Source: Fen-1362 sp049516395 (lineage in GTDB: Bacteria > Planctomycetota > Phycisphaerae > Sedimentisphaerales > Anaerobacaceae). From it: 64,000 bases of DNA. The notes under the pieces are model-generated. The model made no database searches and had not been told where the DNA came from. It saw nothing but the letters and a program-made list of their open reading frames with translations. This document shows positions 9,466 through 17,994 of this stretch, one piece after another (the first letter of the stretch is position 1; every line of letters starts with the position of its first letter). The stretch spans positions 275,794 through 339,793 of the forward strand of contig JBEKTD010000003.1 of the NCBI GenBank assembly GCA_049516395.1, written 5' to 3'. A program made the position numbers and the translations under genes.

Positions 9466-10467
9466 ATGGATAAGCTAACAGTAGTAAACATAGGCGGCTT
9501 TGGCCATTCAGATGCGGTTTTTCGTGATTTGGTTGGAATGCAGGAAGCCGAACTGATTGGGTTGGCTCCGGCGTATCAGGGTGAAGACATTTCGAAACCC
9601 CTGGGGCTTCAGCCGGGTGTCGGGAAGAAGGTATATGATGACTATAAACAGATGCTAAAGGAACTAAAACCTGATGTGGCGATAATCAGCACAAGACTTG
9701 ACCTTATACCACCGCTGATAATGGATGCCGCCGATACGGGTTGTCACGTAATAGCTGAAAAACCGCTTGCTCTTGATTTGACAATGCTGGAAAAAGTCCG
9801 CAAATCAGTGGAGCGGAATAAAATTAACCTTATGGCTATGCTGACTATGCGCAGTGCCCCTCAATTTGTAGCCGCCCGGCAGGTTTATGACAGCGGTGCC
9901 ATTGGTGAGGCTGTTTTAGTTAATGCCCGGAAGAGCTACAAATGGGGTACGAGACCCAACTGGTTTGGAGACAAGGACAAGTACGGCGGCACAATAGGGT
10001 GGGTCGGCATACACGCCTTTGATTATATCAATTATATTACGGGTTTGGGTTTTACCAAAATTGCTGCGATGCAAAGTAATTTTGCACATAGCGAACGGGC
10101 TGCCTGTGAAGATAATTGTGCTCTTGTGGCCCAACTTGGCAATGGCGGACACGCTACGATAAGTGTCGATTATTGCCGTCCGGAAATTGCCACTACTCAC
10201 GGGGATGACTGGATAAGAATCGTCGGGACAAAAGGAGTGCTTGAGGCAAGCGGCTCCCGAAAAGAATGTTCTGTTATCAGTAAAGATAAAGGCACTTTTC
10301 AGTATCCGCTGCCCGACGGAAAAGGTAAGATATTCAACACGTTTCTTTCGAATGTTCTTGATGGCAAAAGCAATGACGAAATCGCACAGGTATCTTTTAT
10401 GCTTACAAAAGTGTGCCTGATTGCCCGCGAGGCTGCTCGAAAGAACAAGGTTTTGAACATAGAATAA
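9466..10467 (+). CDS. Gfo/Idh/MocA family NAD(P)-dependent oxidoreductase
   Basis: Start ATG 9466 gives MDKLTVVNIGGFG, where the Rossmann strand and glycine loop begin; the frame extends to TTG 9442 but that adds no conserved sequence. 333 residues. Motifs: N-terminal NAD(P)-binding fold, VIAEKPLALD with the conserved Glu-Lys-Pro of the family, and a C-terminal substrate domain (GGTIGWVGIHAFDYINYI, with the conserved His-Asp pair). Such enzymes oxidise or reduce sugars and sugar acids; here the product of pectin breakdown is a reasonable substrate by context only. It follows the lyase by 34 nt and precedes a second family member by 2 nt. Confidence 0.88.
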   Translation: MDKLTVVNIGGFGHSDAVFRDLVGMQEAELIGLAPAYQGEDISKPLGLQPGVGKKVYDDYKQMLKELKPDVAIISTRLDLIPPLIMDAADTGCHVIAEKPLALDLTMLEKVRKSVERNKINLMAMLTMRSAPQFVAARQVYDSGAIGEAVLVNARKSYKWGTRPNWFGDKDKYGGTIGWVGIHAFDYINYITGLGFTKIAAMQSNFAHSERAACEDNCALVAQLGNGGHATISVDYCRPEIATTHGDDWIRIVGTKGVLEASGSRKECSVISKDKGTFQYPLPDGKGKIFNTFLSNVLDGKSNDEIAQVSFMLTKVCLIAREAARKNKVLNIE

Positions 10468-10469
10468 TA

Positions 10470-11705
10470 ATGGAACAGGCGATGATTAAATTGGCGATGG
10501 TAGGTGCAGGCGGATACGCTTATGAATTGATAAAGCGCATCTGCGACTTGCCCGACAAAATAAAACTCGTTGCCGTTACGAGCAATCCGGTGAGGAAAGA
10601 TTCCGGCAGGTTGTTCTGTCAGAGCAAAGGCATTCCCGTTTATGATGATACTGACCAGATGATTAAGAGCGTTAAGGGGATTGCTGATGTGATTTATATT
10701 CCGGTACCAATTCACAAACATTTTAGTTTGACTGCCAAGTGCATAGATGCCGGTTTTGATATTTTTCTTGAGAAGCCGCCGGTTGCTACCATACAAGACC
10801 TGGATGAGTTGACGAGATATGCATCGAAGCGAGGTAAAAGGGTTCCTGTCGCGTTTCAATATCTGTATTCCGCGATCATACAGGAGTTAAAGAAACGGAT
10901 TGTGGAAGGCCGTTACGGAAAGATAAAACGAGTACGGGGCATGGCCGGCTGGCCGAGATTCGATACATATTATAATCGCACTGAGTGGGCGGGAAAGCTT
11001 CGTATAAATGGCGATTGGGTCCTGGACGGAACTATAAACAATCCTCTGGCTCATATGCTGAGTGACGAACTATATCTTGCTTCTATGAAGCCGGGCGCGA
11101 TGGCGGAACCTGTAAGTGTCCAGGCGGAGCTGTATCATGGCCATGATATTGAGAGCGAGGACACAAGCAGTTTAAGGATTATGACCGATAAAGGCGTTGA
11201 GATACTGTTTAATGCTTCGCTTTGTTCCGATGCAAAAATGGACCCGTTTGTTATTATCGAATGCGAAAAGGCGAAAATCGAATATACCGGTTTTTGTAAG
11301 GCAACGATAATGCTTAAAAACGGAGAAGTTGACCGTATAAACGACGATAATGAGAAACGCATCAATATGCTTGTAAAACTGGCTGAGCAATATGAAAATG
11401 GGGCTCAGTATCCGGTGAGTCTCGAGACGTGCAGACCTTTTACGCTGGTGGTGAACGGCGCATTCGAATCGTGCGGTTATCCCCATTCGATTGACAAAAA
11501 ATACCTGACATTTCGTGAACAGAGCGATTCTAATGGCGGTACTATTAAGACGATAATCGAAGATATTGACCATATTTTGCGCGTTGCTCATGAAAACGGC
11601 AAACTGTTTTCCGAAGTTGGCGCGGCATGGGCTAAAAAGTCCAGCGTCTTTGATTTGAGGGGGTATAAAAAATTCCCCACCACTGCTCGTTTTGAATTTG
11701 AATAG
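10470..11705 (+). CDS. Gfo/Idh/MocA family oxidoreductase, second copy
   Basis: 411 residues from ATG 10470; ATG 10482 (MIKLAMVGAGG) is equally plausible because GGAACAGG lies just before it. The frame extends to GTG 10413 inside the previous gene but that part is not conserved. Glycine-rich nucleotide loop MVGAGGYAYELI, then IFLEKPPVATIQDL with the family Glu-Lys-Pro motif, then a C-terminal domain with DGTINNPLAHMLSDEL. It is distant in sequence from the preceding enzyme, so the two are not a recent duplication. Last gene of the pectin locus before the mobile-element region. Confidence 0.85.
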   Translation: MEQAMIKLAMVGAGGYAYELIKRICDLPDKIKLVAVTSNPVRKDSGRLFCQSKGIPVYDDTDQMIKSVKGIADVIYIPVPIHKHFSLTAKCIDAGFDIFLEKPPVATIQDLDELTRYASKRGKRVPVAFQYLYSAIIQELKKRIVEGRYGKIKRVRGMAGWPRFDTYYNRTEWAGKLRINGDWVLDGTINNPLAHMLSDELYLASMKPGAMAEPVSVQAELYHGHDIESEDTSSLRIMTDKGVEILFNASLCSDAKMDPFVIIECEKAKIEYTGFCKATIMLKNGEVDRINDDNEKRINMLVKLAEQYENGAQYPVSLETCRPFTLVVNGAFESCGYPHSIDKKYLTFREQSDSNGGTIKTIIEDIDHILRVAHENGKLFSEVGAAWAKKSSVFDLRGYKKFPTTARFEFE

Positions 11706-12149
11706 GAAGCAGGGTGTAAAAATTTATGCGACTGCGAGAGTGTTGTGAATTTAGAGGGAATGGCCCAACGTTTTGCCATTAAATGTTACTTCGGAAATGC
11801 TGTACTCCGTGCTGAATAGCATCGGAAATTGAGCTAGTGTGCGCAACGAATTTTGAGCCACCTAGGTTAATAAATATAGCGTTAATTTCAGCACTGTCTG
11901 CGTTTGTCAAGCGTTTTTAGGACTGCTGAAAGCTTGTTAAATTTATAATATTTGCTGTCCTACTCAAAAATTAATCTGGCCATAAAAGTTGACGTTATTT
12001 GGATTCGGAAGGGGGAAATTGCTCATTGGCAGGTTGATATTGACTGATTTGGAAAGGGCTTTTTCTGGCCGGGACGTGTTTTTTGCTGAATCTTCATTGT
12101 TAGTGCAGACGTTCTCTGTGTTGCTTGACAACCAGGGCATGATTTGTAT
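11706..12149. other. Intergenic, no gene recognised
   Basis: About 440 bases between the oxidoreductase and a transposase remnant. No ORF with family motifs, no clear RNA and no strong hairpin was seen. AT-rich stretches around 11860-11960 suggest degraded insertion debris. Confidence 0.5.
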
Positions 12150-12405
12150 TCAGGCAACTCGGCTGTAATTGTGATGCAGGCCGCCGAGGATGGCTTTACT
12201 GATGATCTTGCCATTCGTCTGAACAGGCCGATGTACAGGCGAATCCTTCTCAAGCGACATGTGCGTTCTGCTGATGTTGTAATATTCATTGATGTATTCG
12301 TCCAGCACGCTATGCAGATGTCTTTCATTAAGAATAATCATGTGGTCCAGACACTCTCGGCGCAGCGTGCCGATGACGCGTTCTGCAATCGGATTTTGCC
12401 ATGGC
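12150..12405 (-). pseudogene. Transposase (rve/DDE) C-terminal remnant
   Basis: Minus-strand frame with the C-terminal part of an integrase-core transposase: TPWQNPIAERVIGTLRREC (the catalytic Glu region), a middle HLHSVLDEYINEYYN, then RTHMSLEKDSP and the end GGLHHNYSRVA. The N-terminal two thirds is missing. The break coincides exactly with a GTAC followed by the end of another IS (12406 on), so upstream codons in this frame come from the IS end, not the transposase. The related intact enzyme at 12849 ends similarly (GGLLKSYRRAA). Confidence 0.8.
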
Positions 12406-12488
12406 GTACTATAAAAAAACTCATCCAACGTTAAGTATTTGGTAGAGTTGACCTTAAAGCAGCTTATTTTGTTGAAATTGGTCAATTT
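12406..12488 (+). mobile_element. Solo left end of the 12711-13937 IS
   Basis: GTAC (12406-12409) followed by TATAAAAAAACTCATCC and then ~60 bases closely matching the first ~80 bases of the complete IS at 12711 (for example TTGAAATTGGTC). Homology stops near 12488 and no right end follows, so this is a truncated or deleted copy. Confidence 0.75.
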
Positions 12489-12710
12489 AAGCTGCCACGC
12501 ACCATTTCCCCCAGAAGGCATTTTTCATGTGATACGGCCACGAGCGCGCCCCCGCTATTACGTAAGTTGTTTGCTGTCAAGCACCTGTGCCTGACAGCAT
12601 TTTTTACTGGGGGACGAAAAAGGCACTTGCAACAGATTTGCAACAGAAATTCCAGACATTGCTTTGGAACTTGCCGTTCTTGCCCGGTCAATAAGGTCAT
12701 TACGAATGGC
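12489..12710. other. Intergenic debris between IS ends
   Basis: No gene. It contains a short stretch (12496-12530, CGCACCATTTC...GAAGGC) that recurs after the MITE at 23724-23912 (near 23942-23970), suggesting remains of a second repeated element. Confidence 0.4.
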
Positions 12711-13937
12711 GTACTATAAAAATATTCATCCGACCTTAAGTATTTAGGAAAGCTGGTCTTACAAGCAACTTATTTTATTGAAATTGGTCGATTTTCCTAT
12801 GGTTATGGACTATAATTCCTGCTTTTTATCAATGTTGTGGGAGACCTTATGAAAATTCGGCCTTTGGCTATATTATTGACGATGCTGGCAGGATGGATAA
12901 ACAGACACCAGCAGGACGTTATTGAGTATCTGAAGACGGAAAACACCATTCTCAGAGGCAAACTTGGCAAGAAGAGGATAATTCTTACTAATGAGCAGAA
13001 GAGACTATTGGCTGTATCAGGTAAAAGGCTGGGTCGTAAGGTTTTGTCTGAGATTTGCTGTGCATTCTCACCGGACACAATACTTAAATGGCACAGAAAG
13101 CTGATAGCAACCAAGTATGATGGCAGCAGGAACAGAAAAATCGGCAGGCCCAGGATATCGGAAGAACTTGAAGAGCTTGTTATAAAGATTGCACGGTATA
13201 ACCGTAGCTGGGGTTATTTAAGGATAGCGGGCCAGCTAAAGTACCTTGGCTATAGAATATCACATAGGACGATAGCTTATATTTTGAAAAGGAATGGCTT
13301 GGAGCCAAGTCCGAACAGATTGAAAAAGACCACCTGGAAGGAATTCATCAAATCGCATTGGGAATCGCTTGCCGCCATAGACTTTTTCACTACAGAGATT
13401 TATACCTTGAAGGGCTTGACGAGGTATATGATTTTAGTGGTCATAGATTACTCAACCAGGAAGGTAGAAGTCGCAGGCATCATACAGCAGGCCTATGGTG
13501 ACTGGATGAAACAGATGGCAAAGAATCTGACAGACCCGTTAGGGGGTTTTCTAAAGGATAAGGTGTATCTGATCCACGACAGGGACCCATTATATACAGA
13601 AGCATTCAGGAATATGCTGGAATCATCGGGTATAAAGACGGTACGCACGCTGCCTATGGCCCCTAATCTGACACCGGTTGTTGAGAGATTTATCAGGACT
13701 ATAAAATCGGAATGCCTGGGAAGGATGCTCATCTTTGGTGAATCTCACCTGAGGTATTGTATTGAGCAGTATTGTCTTCATTACCACCATGAGAGACCTC
13801 ATCAAGGGCTTGGTAACAATATGATTGAACCGCCGCCACAGGGCAGTGGTGAAATCATCTGTCATGAACGCATAGGTGGGCTTTTGAAATCATACAGGAG
13901 GGCGGCCTGATGGATGGGATGAATATTTTTACAGTTC
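12711..13937 (+). mobile_element. Complete insertion sequence with DDE transposase
   Basis: 17-bp terminal inverted repeats TATAAAAATATTCATCC (12715-12731) and its complement GGATGAATATTTTTACA (13917-13933), differing at one base. The left end is preceded by GTAC and the right end followed by GTTC; two MITE copies elsewhere are flanked by perfect GTAC on both sides, so GTAC is either the target duplication or the outermost part of the ends (it is palindromic, so these cannot be told apart). The element between the repeats is 1219 bp and carries one transposase. Confidence 0.85.
12849..13910 (+). CDS. IS transposase with integrase catalytic core
   Basis: 353 residues from ATG 12849, which has GGGAGA a few bases upstream; the frame's GTG 12837 lies before that site. 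An N-terminal helix-turn-helix-like region (SPDTILKWHRKLIA, KIGRPRISEELEELV) is followed by an rve-type DDE core: AAIDFFT (first Asp), HDRDPLYTEAF (second Asp) and APNLTPVVERFIRTIKSE (Glu), then HERPHQGL. The triad is intact and there is no frameshift, so it may be active and able to mobilise the MITEs in this window. The IS family could not be assigned with confidence; the core resembles IS3/IS481-type integrases. Confidence 0.9.
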   Translation: MKIRPLAILLTMLAGWINRHQQDVIEYLKTENTILRGKLGKKRIILTNEQKRLLAVSGKRLGRKVLSEICCAFSPDTILKWHRKLIATKYDGSRNRKIGRPRISEELEELVIKIARYNRSWGYLRIAGQLKYLGYRISHRTIAYILKRNGLEPSPNRLKKTTWKEFIKSHWESLAAIDFFTTEIYTLKGLTRYMILVVIDYSTRKVEVAGIIQQAYGDWMKQMAKNLTDPLGGFLKDKVYLIHDRDPLYTEAFRNMLESSGIKTVRTLPMAPNLTPVVERFIRTIKSECLGRMLIFGESHLRYCIEQYCLHYHHERPHQGLGNNMIEPPPQGSGEIICHERIGGLLKSYRRAA

Positions 13938-14161
13938 TAGTGAAAGGATGGCTGCCTATGCCAGCCATGGCTAAAGACAAGGTATGCCTTAAATACTTGT
14001 CGGGGTATAGAGGGGTGACATTCGGTAACGGTTTGACGGATAAAGAGTTACGCGTTTTGGCGGTGTTCAAAAGGTGACAAAAGTGCCATCAATTTCCGGC
14101 ATAGTGTGCTAAAAATCCGGTATCTCCAGGTCCTTATATGATGCCCCCGCTATTGGTTTGC

Positions 14162-14200
14162 AGAGATAACTTCCTGGTCAACGGGTAGTTATCTCTTTTT
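14162..14200 (+). terminator. Rho-independent terminator
   Basis: AGAGATAAC (14162-14170) pairs with GTTATCTCT (14188-14196), with further pairing inside the loop, followed by a T-rich run (tttttcttt). It lies 250 nt after the IS, between the IS and the signalling cluster, and would stop + strand transcription. Otherwise 13938-14314 holds no recognisable gene. Confidence 0.75.
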
Positions 14201-14314
14201 CTTTACACCCAAATTAACCCGCTATTAACCTCCGACCTTGTACCTTTTTACTTCAAGGTCGGATAGATGAAGGGGGTCTGTCAGGCCAGGGCCATTCTCG
14301 AACAAGTCGAAAAA

Positions 14315-14342
14315 ATAATCGCCGGATAATTCCAGCGATTAT
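14315..14342 (-). terminator. Rho-independent terminator of the signalling cluster
   Basis: On the minus strand ATAATCGC (14342-14335) pairs with GCGATTAT (14322-14315), followed by a T run. The stem overlaps the stop codon of the receiver gene at 14339. Confidence 0.75.
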
Positions 14343-14728
14343 CCCACGTGTACGCCAATAAGCCGGCTTATTTCCATCAGCAGATTGTCTAAATCATATG
14401 GCTTGGACATGAACGCATATCGATCGATATCGTGATATCGCGAGCCGATTTCCTGCGTTTTCTTTGTGATAAGGCAGGTCAGGAATATCACCGGGATATT
14501 TTGGGTCGTCGGGTCTTCCTGCAGCGCTGCCGCCACCTGCGTGCCATCCATATCAGGCATCAGGATATCGAGCAGAATCAGGTCCGGCTTTTCCTCCTTT
14601 GCCAGATTTATGGCCTTAAGACCGCTTTCTGCCGTGATTACTCTGTACCCTTTTGCCAACAGCGTTTTGGCAAGAATCAGCACCGCATCCGGCTCATCGT
14701 CGACCACAAGTAATTTTGCACCGTCCAT
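14339..14728 (-). CDS. Single-domain response regulator (CheY-like)
   Basis: 129 residues. Start ATG 14728 is preceded by AAAGGAA and begins MDGAKLLVVDDEPD; the frame extends upstream to 14848 but overlaps the preceding kinase gene and is not conserved. Receiver fold with acidic pocket DDE (10-12), phosphoacceptor Asp54 (LILLDILMPDMDG), Thr84 and Lys109 (SKP). No output domain, so it must act by protein contact or as a phosphorelay intermediate. Last gene of a seven-gene minus-strand cluster; it lies 25 nt after the kinase stop. Confidence 0.93.
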   Translation of the reverse strand: MDGAKLLVVDDEPDAVLILAKTLLAKGYRVITAESGLKAINLAKEEKPDLILLDILMPDMDGTQVAAALQEDPTTQNIPVIFLTCLITKKTQEIGSRYHDIDRYAFMSKPYDLDNLLMEISRLIGVHVG

Positions 14729-14753
14729 TTTTTTCCTTTCAACATACCCAACC

Positions 14754-17300
14754 TTATGCTTTGTTCGACGACAGGTAGGCAACGCCTGCCTCTCTTGCCT
14801 TTTCGATAAGTGACCGACCTGTTTGTCCATCATCGGGATACGCAGCATACCCTGTCAGCAGGTCAAGTTTGGAACTAAGGTTTTTATCAGTCAGATGACA
14901 TTCAATCGCCTGCGTTAACCTTTGGCATACCGCCGCGGCCTCGTTGGTGTCGCAATTTTCGAGCACTACGAGAACCTCTTTTGTGCCCTGTATGATGATA
15001 TTGTCGGTGTTTTGCCGCAGGTTTTGTTCAAGAACCACGGAGATGTCCTTGAGAATGGTCTGTATCTGCGTAGGATCCATCTGGATAATGGGCTTTGTCG
15101 AAATAAGAATGACCGCGGCTTCGCCGCCGGCTTTGAGCGACGATTTGACCGCGTTATCGGCACTTTCAGTGAAGATATCTTCGGCGCTGAGATGCGGTAT
15201 GGTGAAGGATATCTTCATTCCGCTGCCGGTGTCGGACTCAGCCCAGATTTTTCCGTTGTGCAGATTGACGAGGCCCTTGCATATAGCCAGGCCCAGGCCG
15301 GTGCCCTTCTCGCCGGGTCCCATCTTTCTGTCAAACTGCGTAAACTTTTCGAACATTCTGGGAATATCGTTCTTCGCAACGCCGCGACCTGTGTCTTTGA
15401 CAAAGATGAAGACCTCATCGTTACGGTCTTCACAGCCGACGTCTATGGAGCCGCCCTGGGGCGTGAACTTGAGACTGTTAGAAAGAAGATTTGAGATAAC
15501 TTCTTTTATTCTGTCGGCATCGGCGTACAGAATGACCGGATGGGCGGGGAGCTGACAGGACAAATTGATGTGTTTTTTTCCTGCCTGCTGACTGTATTCA
15601 TTGACGGTTTCCGCTATGAGACGACAGATGTCGGCATCAATTCTGTAAAGCTCTGTTTTGCCGGATTCTATTTTGGAGATGTTCAACAAAGCGTCAACAA
15701 TTCTCGCGAGCCGATTGAGGTTCCTCATCGCCATATCGAGTATCTCTTTCTGCCCGGAGACAATTTTACCCGGTATCTCGTCGATGAGCAGCTTGACGGC
15801 CCCGGAAATAATAGACAGCGGCGTGCGCAGCTCATGCGACGCTATTGAGACAAATTCATCTTTCAAATCATTGAACTTTATTAGCTGCTCGTTTGCTTCT
15901 TTAAGCTCTATTTCGACCTTCTTGCGCTCGAGGAATTGCTCTTCGTTCTTCTGCAGCTTCTCCTCCGCCCGCACACGCTCGGTGATGTCATAAATAGTAA
16001 TGAGGATCATCTGCACAGAGTCAAGGCGTCGGGCATTGAAAAGCATTGTTTTCGGTCCGATGGTCTCGAAGTCGTGATCAATCTCGTAGTTATTAAAGGC
16101 GCTGTTTTTGGGAAGAACCTCCTCCAGGAAATGTCGCAGTTCGGGAATGTTCCACTGCCGGTTGCCTAAATCGTAAATAAACCGGCCCTCGGTTTCCTTA
16201 TGGTTAACCTTAAAAGTCTGGTAGAAGGCGCTGTTGGCTGAGATTACCTTCAGGTCATTACCCAGCACTATCAAGGGCTCCTGTATCGTCTCTACGATGT
16301 TTTCAGCGTATTCGCGAGCATCCTCGATTGCCTGCTGTGCTTTCTTGTGTTCGGTGATGTCATCGATAGCCAGGAGGATGATTCGCTCTTTTCCCGGCGC
16401 CCTTTGGATTTGCCGGGCATTCAAACGCATTATGCGCTTGCCAATGGTAGTAAAATCGTGTTCAACCTCATAGTTATCAAAGGTCGATTTTTGGGGAAGG
16501 ATGGTTTCCAGCAGTTCCCGCAGCCTGGGAATATTCCACTGTTTATTGCCCAGGTCATAAATAAGCTGCCCCACGGTCTCTTCAGGTTTTACCTTGAAGA
16601 ATTCATAAAAGGAACGGCTGACTTTGACTACCCTTAAATCCTGGTCCAGAGCGATTAAGGGTTCACGCACGGTATTGATGACGTTCTCGGCGAATTCACT
16701 GGCTTCATCTGCGGATTTTTTAATAACCACCAGTTCTTTCCGGGTCTTTTCCAGGCCGGCTTCCATCTCCTTACGCTCGGTGATGTCGCGAGCAATTGTG
16801 GAAGCTCCTATTATTTTTCCAGAGGGGTTCTTAATCGGAGAGATTGTCAGCGAAACATCGATTATTTGGCCATCTTTTCTCCTGCGTTGAGTTTCATAAT
16901 GCTTTATGGTCTCTCCGCACGCTATCTTTGTTAAAACTTCTTTGTACTCATCAAGGTGACTGGGCGGCATTAATAAAGATATGGACTTTCCTACGATGTC
17001 CTTGGCATTATACCCATATGCAATTTCTGCCCCTTTATTCCAGCTTATAATGGTACCATCTAATTCCTCGCCTATTATTGCGTCATCAGCAAATTCCACA
17101 ATTGCAGCCAATCTGCTGTGAGTTTCTTCCAATTTCCTGCGCTCGGCGATATCTCCTAAAAGTTCCCCAGCCTTCGCTAAATTTCCTTTTAAGGCCTCCC
17201 CGGCAGAAGCCCCGACACCAACAATGGGAAAAAATGTTATTTTGTGACCCGCAGGCATAATCTTTTTCTTTTTTGGCGTTACTCTTATTTTTTTCTGCAT
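14754..17300 (-). CDS. PAS-PAS-PAS histidine kinase with degenerate GGDEF tail
   Basis: 848 residues, no membrane segment. Order: residues ~20-35 FPIVGVGASAGE, which copies the CheB active-site motif but nothing else of CheB; PAS1 (~58-175, ends IARDITERK); PAS2 (~205-320) and PAS3 (~332-440), which are near-duplicates (YDLGNKQWNIPRLRELLE / YDLGNRQWNIPELRHFLE); HisKA with His489 (SIASHELRTPLS); HATPase with N-box near Asn604, DTGRG and GTGLGLA. Residues ~725-845 resemble a GGDEF domain whose signature has become GTKEV but which keeps the end GYAAYPDDGQTGRSLIEKA. Probably a cytoplasmic sensor passing phosphate to the neighbouring receivers. Confidence 0.92.
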   Translation of the reverse strand: MQKKIRVTPKKKKIMPAGHKITFFPIVGVGASAGEALKGNLAKAGELLGDIAERRKLEETHSRLAAIVEFADDAIIGEELDGTIISWNKGAEIAYGYNAKDIVGKSISLLMPPSHLDEYKEVLTKIACGETIKHYETQRRRKDGQIIDVSLTISPIKNPSGKIIGASTIARDITERKEMEAGLEKTRKELVVIKKSADEASEFAENVINTVREPLIALDQDLRVVKVSRSFYEFFKVKPEETVGQLIYDLGNKQWNIPRLRELLETILPQKSTFDNYEVEHDFTTIGKRIMRLNARQIQRAPGKERIILLAIDDITEHKKAQQAIEDAREYAENIVETIQEPLIVLGNDLKVISANSAFYQTFKVNHKETEGRFIYDLGNRQWNIPELRHFLEEVLPKNSAFNNYEIDHDFETIGPKTMLFNARRLDSVQMILITIYDITERVRAEEKLQKNEEQFLERKKVEIELKEANEQLIKFNDLKDEFVSIASHELRTPLSIISGAVKLLIDEIPGKIVSGQKEILDMAMRNLNRLARIVDALLNISKIESGKTELYRIDADICRLIAETVNEYSQQAGKKHINLSCQLPAHPVILYADADRIKEVISNLLSNSLKFTPQGGSIDVGCEDRNDEVFIFVKDTGRGVAKNDIPRMFEKFTQFDRKMGPGEKGTGLGLAICKGLVNLHNGKIWAESDTGSGMKISFTIPHLSAEDIFTESADNAVKSSLKAGGEAAVILISTKPIIQMDPTQIQTILKDISVVLEQNLRQNTDNIIIQGTKEVLVVLENCDTNEAAAVCQRLTQAIECHLTDKNLSSKLDLLTGYAAYPDDGQTGRSLIEKAREAGVAYLSSNKA

Positions 17301-17520
17301 ATTTCCTTCCTAAATAAAAAACCAAAGGCCTGTATTTCTACAGAACCTCGGCTGCCTCAGGAAAAGCAATTAAACAAGTTATCCTTACTTGCTCCTTTGT
17401 CTGTTGCCGCTTTCATATCGCGGTCCCCTTAAAGATAAATGCTTATTTTCTCGCAGTAGCCGTAGCTGTGCTTTTTTCGTCTTCACTCGTTGCCTCACGC
17501 TTAGGCAAGGCCAATTCCCA

Positions 17521-17910
17521 TCACTTTTTGTCTGACCCGACCGCCTGATGAAACACCCCGTCAATATAGGCCAGAAGAACATCAGGATTGAAAGGTTTCA
17601 CGAAAAATTCCATGGCTCCGGCTGCGAGGCAGGACTTTTTTAGCGATGGGTCTTTGCCGGTAACTACGATTACCGGTATCAGGGTGGTACGGTCTGAACT
17701 TGTGAGTCGATTCAACACGGTAAGACCGTCTCCCTTGGGCAGACCGATATCGAGAAGAATAATGTCAGGGTACTCGGTTTTGGCAACCGTAACGGCCTCA
17801 ATGGCGTCCGACGCTACTACCACGTCATAACCGTATGCCTTGAGATATACGCTGGTTATATGCACAAAGTCCCTATCGTCGTCCACAACAAGTACTTTTT
17901 TCCGGTCCAT
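17521..17910 (-). CDS. Single-domain response regulator
   Basis: 129 residues, MDRKKVLVVDDDRDFVHI. Receiver fold with acidic pocket at 10-12, phosphoacceptor Asp54 (IILLDIGLPKGDG), Thr84 (VVTGKDP) and Lys105 (FVKPF). No output domain. It is closely similar to the second receiver of the protein at 19610-20395 and to the one at 20492-20884 (all share the LP/IPxGDGLxVL pattern), so local duplication is likely. The ~220 nt to the kinase downstream hold no gene. Confidence 0.92.
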   Translation of the reverse strand: MDRKKVLVVDDDRDFVHITSVYLKAYGYDVVVASDAIEAVTVAKTEYPDIILLDIGLPKGDGLTVLNRLTSSDRTTLIPVIVVTGKDPSLKKSCLAAGAMEFFVKPFNPDVLLAYIDGVFHQAVGSDKK

Positions 17911-17994
17911 TTATGCCCCCTTACTTCAAACATATTTCAGTTTGCCGAAGTGTCTCGCCTGCACTTCTGTTACCGCTTCCATATCGCAGTTCCC

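Noticed and set aside
12023..12328. Minus-strand frame of 101 codons beside the transposase remnant
   Set aside because: Out of frame with the transposase remnant and without conserved residues.
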